NCBI GenBank assembly: GCA_003864495.1
Contig: ML133394.1
Span: forward strand, 372,001 to 436,000
DNA: 64,000 bases
From: Nemopilema nomurai
Lineage: Eukaryota > Cnidaria > Scyphozoa > Rhizostomeae > Rhizostomatidae
Direction of reading: 5' to 3'
Of the stretch, positions 59,301 through 64,000 are shown in pieces. Position numbers and translations under genes: made by a program. The notes beneath the pieces are model-generated. The model worked only from the letters and a program-made list of their open reading frames with translations, was not told the origin of the DNA and did no database searches. Within the stretch, counting starts at the first letter, position 1. Every line of letters starts with the position of its first letter.

Positions 59301-61730
59301 GACCTTATTTCGATAGTATGCTAACACCGAAACCTATTGAACATACATTTATCGACAAATTGTCCTGCCAAGGCATAAGAAAGCCGAAAAAATTCTCAAA
59401 ATTCCTGCCACAAGCAGCAGGACAATTGAGTATGATACCCAAAAATGGCTGCCCGTGAAAAACTCGAGTGTGTTGCCATAACCGACTACGTCTTTTTGCA
59501 ACGTCATGTGATGTAACGCACGTCATGTTACTTATCCATTGTTGGTTTTTGTTTTGTTTAGTTCTTTGCTTAGGCCGTATACAATTTAAAAATGTAACTT
59601 TTTATTGTGCTATTATAATTTTCATTATATATTGTGTCGCACACTGTCATTGTCAGTGGTAATTACCACTTAAAACATGGTGTCAACAAGACTTCTCCAA
59701 TTTCAAGCACTTTACGCAGGATCCTTGCAGATGATGACAGTTTTCTGCAGTTCAACAATTCGAGTTCCTATTCCAGGGCCATCTAATCTTTCGGAAAGTT
59801 TCTTGGCGGTTGACCCAAGTGCATCTATTATAATAGGAATGAATTTCGTTCGCATGTTTCATAATTTCTATACTTCTCGTGCTAGATTTTGATACTTTTC
59901 TTTTTTTCCATCACTTTTACATCCACTCTACTATGATATTCTACTATTTTGATTATTATTATTTTTAATAACAATTATCATTATTATTATTATTTGTGAT
60001 TAGTCACCACTAGAGATTTATATGTTCGGTAATTTAGTTTTTCACTTGCACTCTTTTTCGTTTTATTGTCCTATTGTCATGTCCTATTTGTGGGAAGAAA
60101 ATGGTTTCTTCATTTGTTTGGCGTATTTATACCTTTCTGCGTGAGAATTATATTAGATAAACTTCCCTTTATTTATGAAAATATATTCACTTTTTGCTCC
60201 TATGTTATGGAAACAACTTTCATTTCAGAATTCTTGGGAAATTGAGCTGAGTGCTCGTTGCCTGTTTTTTCTGCTAAGGTTAGTAAGCTTCATTCAACAT
60301 TAGACACTTTCCTCTCTCCACTGTCCACTTTAACTCTTGGTCTGTGGATTTATTTTTCCTTTTCTATTTCAAACTCTTTCGGTCTGCCATCTTTTGCTTC
60401 ACGTGAGCTGGTTCAGGGGTAACACAGCGGGCTCGAAATTGCAATGTTGTGGGTTCAAAGCCTGGTGGGTTACAGGGCATCCGACCGTTGGATGTGGAGG
60501 TACCTTGCAAACCAAGGCATGGGATAAATCACAGACGTATTAAGGGATGGAATAGCCCCCTGTTCTACAATTCCCTCTCGTTTTCTCTCAATCTTACGCC
60601 AATGCTATGATTCAACTGGCGAAACCAGTTAATGACGCTGTCGCTGATGTTTTTTCTGATGACGTCCGGATGCCGGAAATTTTTCGCATTAAGCTCCAAA
60701 ACATGAACGTTTATTTTTGTCAAGATTTCTTAAATACCTGATGCCGGAAGTGTTTGAACAAAATCCAAAAACCTCTTGATTCATTAACCCAGAGTTTTGT
60801 CAAAACCTTCTGCAGCTTCGAATCATCAGTTAATTAAATAGTTATAAATTCTTTCTCGCAGCTTATGTTACATTCTTTTTAGAATTTCATAGTGAAGTTT
60901 TTCCTTGTTATGATCTTTAGGATACATCACAACCAGATTGTCTCTACCCAAGTCCTTTTAGATACTATTGACGAGGCCCGACAAATTGTTGGACCCAAAA
61001 TCAGGGAGAGGAAGGTGAGCTATCGAATTTCGATCAGTTTGCACGCTAATTGAGCTCCTGGTAAATTATATTCACGAATAAATGACAAGTCGCCTTCTAC
61101 AATAAATGACGACGTATCTTCATATTTGAATATCTTACATCCTGGGGTGGCCTCTCCGATGAGTTTAATGAGTTGAGGGCAATGAAGATTAAATTTCACT
61201 TATTTTAAAATCATTCCCCTGCCTTTTTTAGCTTTTGGACGGGAGGAAAGTTAGGGCAGTAGGAAGGTCTGAACTGTCGAGATTATCTAAAATACAGTAA
61301 GAAGTTTAGTTAGGGGGACTTTATGCATGTACGATTTGTTATATCCCAGACATTTCCACTGAGCTGAGAGCTGGAGTTTTGAAACCTGGCAGCATTTCAC
61401 AAATGTTGTGTATCATGACCTTACAGCGATCCTGTTTCACGTGATCTGTTAATCAGTGATAAAGACAGATGAAAAAACGCGTTCGGTATTAAAGAATGCC
61501 CCCCACTGTAGAAATGAGACTGTAAGTGAACTGATAAAAAGGAGATTCATTCAGTTAGAAATGTCACGCCTTAACAAGACTCTCTTTCTTAGGATCAAAT
61601 TGGGTTTAACATTGCCGCACTGAAGTTCATACAATCAGAAATGGAAGCAAAAAGCACTGTCTTCTTCGAAGACGTCACTGAAAAGCTGAGAAAGAAAAAG
61701 AAAAAGAAAGTGGTTATGACTTATTCGTAG
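45929..61730 (+). CDS. WDR3: WDR3 (Utp12/Dip2) WD-repeat ribosome biogenesis factor; 35 exons
   Basis: Nucleolar component of the UTP-B part of the small-subunit processome, needed for 18S rRNA maturation. Exons: 45929-46126, 46424-46500, 46662-46724, 47188-47257, 47578-47627, 47992-48060, 48420-48498, 48860-48958, 49094-49192, 49573-49674, 50088-50185, 50436-50463, 50833-50906, 51233-51272, 51722-51837, 52250-52321, 52733-52826, 53231-53332, 53573-53658, 54073-54141, 54472-54544, 54927-54983, 55117-55217, 55519-55630, 56180-56233, 56806-56886, 57313-57363, 57511-57576, 58052-58144, 58459-58509, 58908-58951, 59143-59221, 60229-60278, 60921-61014, 61593-61730. Phases close: 942 aa (human 943). 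WD repeats fill residues 40-690 ([62 protein letters not shown]). The C-terminal Utp12 domain is helical ([16 protein letters not shown]). The end is basic ([14 protein letters not shown]). Confidence 0.95.
47690..47860. repeat. Possible interspersed repeat (GGGGGCTTATTAGAG motif)
   Basis: CAGGGGGCTTATCTATATTT and AAGGGGGCTTATTAGAGAGA recur within 60 bases in a WDR3 intron. I associate GGGGGCTTATTAGAG-type words with invertebrate interspersed repeats, but I could not define ends or copy number. Confidence 0.25.
53343..53397. repeat. (CT)n microsatellite
   Basis: About 25 uninterrupted CT units in the WDR3 intron after exon 18, starting 10 bases past the donor site. The artefactual Ser-Leu open frame here is not a gene. 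Confidence 0.97.
55491..55518 (+). promoter_or_regulatory. WDR3: Tandem alternative splice acceptors, WDR3 exon 24
   Basis: AG acceptors end at 55497 and 55518, 21 bases apart and in the same phase. The downstream site gives [12 protein letters not shown], aligning without a gap to vertebrate WDR3. The upstream site would insert seven residues (RSPYLSR) in a WD-repeat loop. I use the downstream one. Confidence 0.6.
58292..58372. repeat. Short tandem repeat, 21-22-bp unit, about four copies
   Basis: AAAAAGAATACTTCATGTGCC is repeated with small changes in the WDR3 intron after exon 29. Two copies are identical and the others carry CTGTGTGCC variants. Confidence 0.85.
59358..59427. repeat. Short inverted repeat in WDR3 intron
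   Basis: AATTGTCCTGC (59358-59368) and its complement GCAGGACAATT (59417-59427) are separated by 48 bases. It could be an end of a degraded mobile element or chance. No flanking duplication was found. Confidence 0.4.
59678..59895 (-). pseudogene. LINE reverse-transcriptase C-terminal remnant
   Basis: On the minus strand the sequence reads [20 protein letters not shown] and, further on, [10 protein letters not shown], a stop, and in another frame [14 protein letters not shown]. This order ([31 protein letters not shown] type) is the well-known C-terminal block of invertebrate non-LTR retrotransposon polyproteins. It is truncated and carries at least one frameshift, so it is dead. It lies in the WDR3 intron between exons 32 and 33, antisense to the gene. 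Confidence 0.75.
60402..60545 (+). mobile_element. Possible second tRNA-derived SINE
   Basis: TGGTTCAGGGG (60409) fits a pol III A box and GGTTCAAAGCC (60452) a B box, with spacing typical of tRNA genes. The sequence between does not fold convincingly into a complete tRNA, and no target duplication was delimited, so a degraded SINE is more likely than a functional tRNA. It differs from the element at 43920. Confidence 0.5.
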
Positions 61731-63478
61731 AGCGAATTAATGTTTGTTTCTTATGATTTATTGTATACTAACCCTCGACTGATTGAAGTATAATGTTTTG
61801 AAATGCCACCAAGACCACATGGTGTTTTCCTTAACTTGCTACCAAAACACTGCAGGCGTGGTATACTGCACGGATTCACGTGATAAAGTCGCTTCGCTTG
61901 GTATGCCTAACGCAGCGGTTTGCACTGATGAGTGTGAAACAAAAAGCAAGGATTCGACCTTTCAGTGTTCTTTATTTGCAAAGATATTTGTGCCGCATAA
62001 TATAGTAATATTAATAGAAATTGAACGAAATATATTAATATTAATAGAAATTGAACAAAAGGTCTTGCTGCTCGTGTTTGCTAGCCACATTCATCTTAAT
62101 TTAGACAACACATTAATGAAATCGGCCTTGGAAGTTGTCCAAATTTCCAGCTGCCATCTCTTCACCTGTTTCCCACTTGCAGCAGAGTTGGGTTACTTGA
62201 GTTTAATTTCATGAAGGCCTTGCAGAATCGCTGGCTCGTATTCCATTCATTCTTGGGCCGCTTGTTACAACTCTGGCTGCAAATATTTACTTGCACGTAA
62301 ATAGCAGAGGGGTCGTTTTAACGAGTGCAGCTTTTCTAAAGTAAAATAGCTTTCAAAGGTGCATTATGGTCGAACCTTTCCAAACAGCTATTTTCCAGCT
62401 TTTGGGATTACCCTTTTTTGCTGCCATCCATCGAGTGGCTTTATATCAGAGTTGCAAGCAAGGAAACTAGCGAATCCAAGGTTAGATTTATTGATTTACT
62501 TTGCCTGGTAAGGGATTCATTTTAATCGAAGAACCTTCCATGGCATACTTAATGATCCCTTGGGCAATTGCTTTTCTCCCATATCGGTATAGTTGAGATT
62601 TCGTGCAATAAGCAGTCAAGACCAACACTGCCCAAATAGCGAACTCTGATTTTCAAAGTATTCATTCGCTTTCCAAAACGCTATTCCTCCTGACTTTTCT
62701 GGCTTTGCTTTCTACACTTTGTGTAAAACTTGTGTATTGTCTATTCAAATTTGGTCTATTTTATTGATTCCTATATTCCTTAGTGTGTTTATTACAAAAA
62801 GTAAAATGACAAAAAGTAAAATGACAAAAAGTAAAATGACAAAAAGTAAAATGACAAAAAGTAAATGACGGCCTGAAGTGCCTGGTTTCAACGAAGTCTT
62901 CCAGAATGTTGATTTTAGACAAGCTGAAATAGATACCTTCTTAATGTCTAGAGACAGGGTTGGTAATATCTAACTCAATGGCATATTTTTCCTTATTTTT
63001 AATAAACCAATCGACATGATTTTACCACCTTTATTAATTAGCATTCCTGCGTACCCATTTTATGTCGATATAATGCAGTTTGGTGTTTCTGACCAACTTG
63101 AGGTTTTTCGCAATTTCCCTTCTACCTTGAATTTGGTACAAAGACTACTATCAGGTAATTCACACAATTCTACTTAAATAGTTTTATGCAAAAAGAACTA
63201 CTTCTCGCTAAGAATAATTTCAAAAAGCAAAATCAAGTTGACAACTATGTGCATATTTACAAAGCTAACTGCTATCATTTATTAGAAAATACTTCTTCAG
63301 TTACCTAATCCAAAACGTCCAGTAGTTTAAGAAGGAGCAACGCGAGTCAATGATATTCCAGGATTCCCAGACCGAAGGCAAATTTGGTGTAGAATCTGTC
63401 CGTTATCCATTAGAACTTCCATTCCCTTTCACTTCGAGGCTTCTTGATCACAGACGCAGAATTCCTTAGCCTCTGATT
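61731..63478. other. Intergenic region, WDR3 to bHLH gene
   Basis: No supported gene. Contains a partial direct duplication near 62008-62058 (ATTAATATTAATAGAAATTG twice) and the 15-bp tandem repeat at 62796. The two flanking genes converge here. Confidence 0.6.
62796..62869. repeat. 15-bp tandem repeat, five copies
   Basis: Five consecutive copies of AAAAAGTAAAATGAC; the last lacks one A. No coding or structural role is evident. Confidence 0.95.
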
Positions 63479-63859
63479 TCAAAAGACTTCTTCTTTGATC
63501 GTAAGGACTCCATTATGGTTCTCCTTCTCTGCCGACTGTGGCTGCTTTTTCCGATGTTTAGTCAGAATAATATCCTCTCTAACACCCAGAATCATTTCTA
63601 GTGCTTTTATATACGCAACCGCTCCCCTCAGTATGGACAAATGCGTGATTTTCGTGTCGCTGTCAAACGGAATCACTTGCTGTAGGGAATCATATGCTTG
63701 CGACAACGCTTTCACTCTCAGACGCTCCCGCCTCGTAGCCTCCTTTCTGCTTTCAGGTGTGTGTCTAGGCTTCTTAGCGTAGCCAAACCTCTCCTTTTCA
63801 TCATTGGAGAGTTTACAGAAATTGACAAACCCCTGGTATCTTCGCACAGGCATTGCCAT
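63479..63859 (-). CDS. Basic helix-loop-helix transcription factor
   Basis: A 126-aa open frame starting MAMPVRRYQGFVNF with a complete bHLH domain at about residues 30-90. The basic region is RKEATRRERLRVKALSQAYD, helix 1 runs through SLQQVIP, the loop is FDSDTKITH, and helix 2 is LSILRGAVAYIKALEMILG. The basic region keeps the ERxR core expected for E-box binding. The domain looks like class A tissue-specific factors (the Mesp/NHLH/Atonal-related group), but I cannot assign a family. The flanks are short: a polar tail (KHRKKQPQSAEKENHNG) and no other domain. The 5' side runs to the window edge, so an upstream exon cannot be excluded; the frame stays open without an earlier ATG for at least 50 bases. 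Confidence 0.8.
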   Translation of the reverse strand: MAMPVRRYQGFVNFCKLSNDEKERFGYAKKPRHTPESRKEATRRERLRVKALSQAYDSLQQVIPFDSDTKITHLSILRGAVAYIKALEMILGVREDIILTKHRKKQPQSAEKENHNGVLTIKEEVF

Positions 63860-64000
63860 TATGATCAATGCCGAGATCCAAATCTTTGTCGCTGACCCGC
63901 CTCCACCAGCGAACAACCTCTAATGACCCTGGGAGTGCCACCAGAATTTTGCTTCTGGCTGCCTCAGTTGCCAAATTTGAGGTCATATTTTCTTGTAGGT

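Noticed and set aside
1..64000. Operon, toxin-antitoxin, phage-defence or other prokaryotic-type system
   Set aside because: All coding sequence is intron-containing animal genes with known orthologues, apart from the bHLH frame and the unassigned coiled-coil gene; nothing bacterial or viral was seen.

Overview
This window is intron-rich, AT-rich nuclear DNA from an animal. Five genes have recognisable animal orthologues, their introns are mostly a few hundred bases with GT-AG ends, and there are animal-type repeats (a tRNA-derived SINE with target duplications, a LINE remnant, a short inverted-repeat DNA transposon). The compact vertebrate-like exon structure points to a non-bilaterian or slowly evolving invertebrate. 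A cnidarian such as a coral or anemone is my best guess, but it is inferred from style and is not shown by a diagnostic sequence.

Layout. 1-3305 is non-coding with degenerate repeats. 3306-25844 (+) is a complete 29-exon ECT2L-like gene (F-box, ECT2L-type central domain, DH and PH domains; about 1,042 aa). The 7.0-kb intron that splits its PH domain contains, on the opposite strand, an entire seven-exon coiled-coil gene (24568-18389, -; about 1,382 aa). 27422-29325 (+) is a five-exon MPV17-like membrane protein gene. 31656-41254 (+) is a 15-exon USP22-type deubiquitinase gene. 45773-42086 (-) is a seven-exon RABL3 gene. 45929-61730 (+) is a 35-exon WDR3 gene that shares a 155-bp divergent promoter with RABL3. 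63859-63479 (-) is an intronless-looking bHLH factor.

The exon models were built by hand from splice sites, reading phase and family similarity. Phases close through every exon of ECT2L, MPV17L, RABL3 and WDR3. They fail by exactly one base at one place in USP22 and four places in the coiled-coil gene, always in the direction of a missing base. That suggests residual assembly errors or recent frameshift alleles.

The genes are not an operon or a single pathway: Rho signalling (ECT2L), small-GTPase biology (RABL3), histone deubiquitination (USP22), ribosome biogenesis (WDR3), a mitochondrial or peroxisomal membrane protein (MPV17L) and transcription (bHLH). The most unusual features are the antisense gene inside the PH-domain intron, the clustered one-base frameshifts, and three well-delimited mobile elements in introns. 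I found no sign of a novel multi-gene system.
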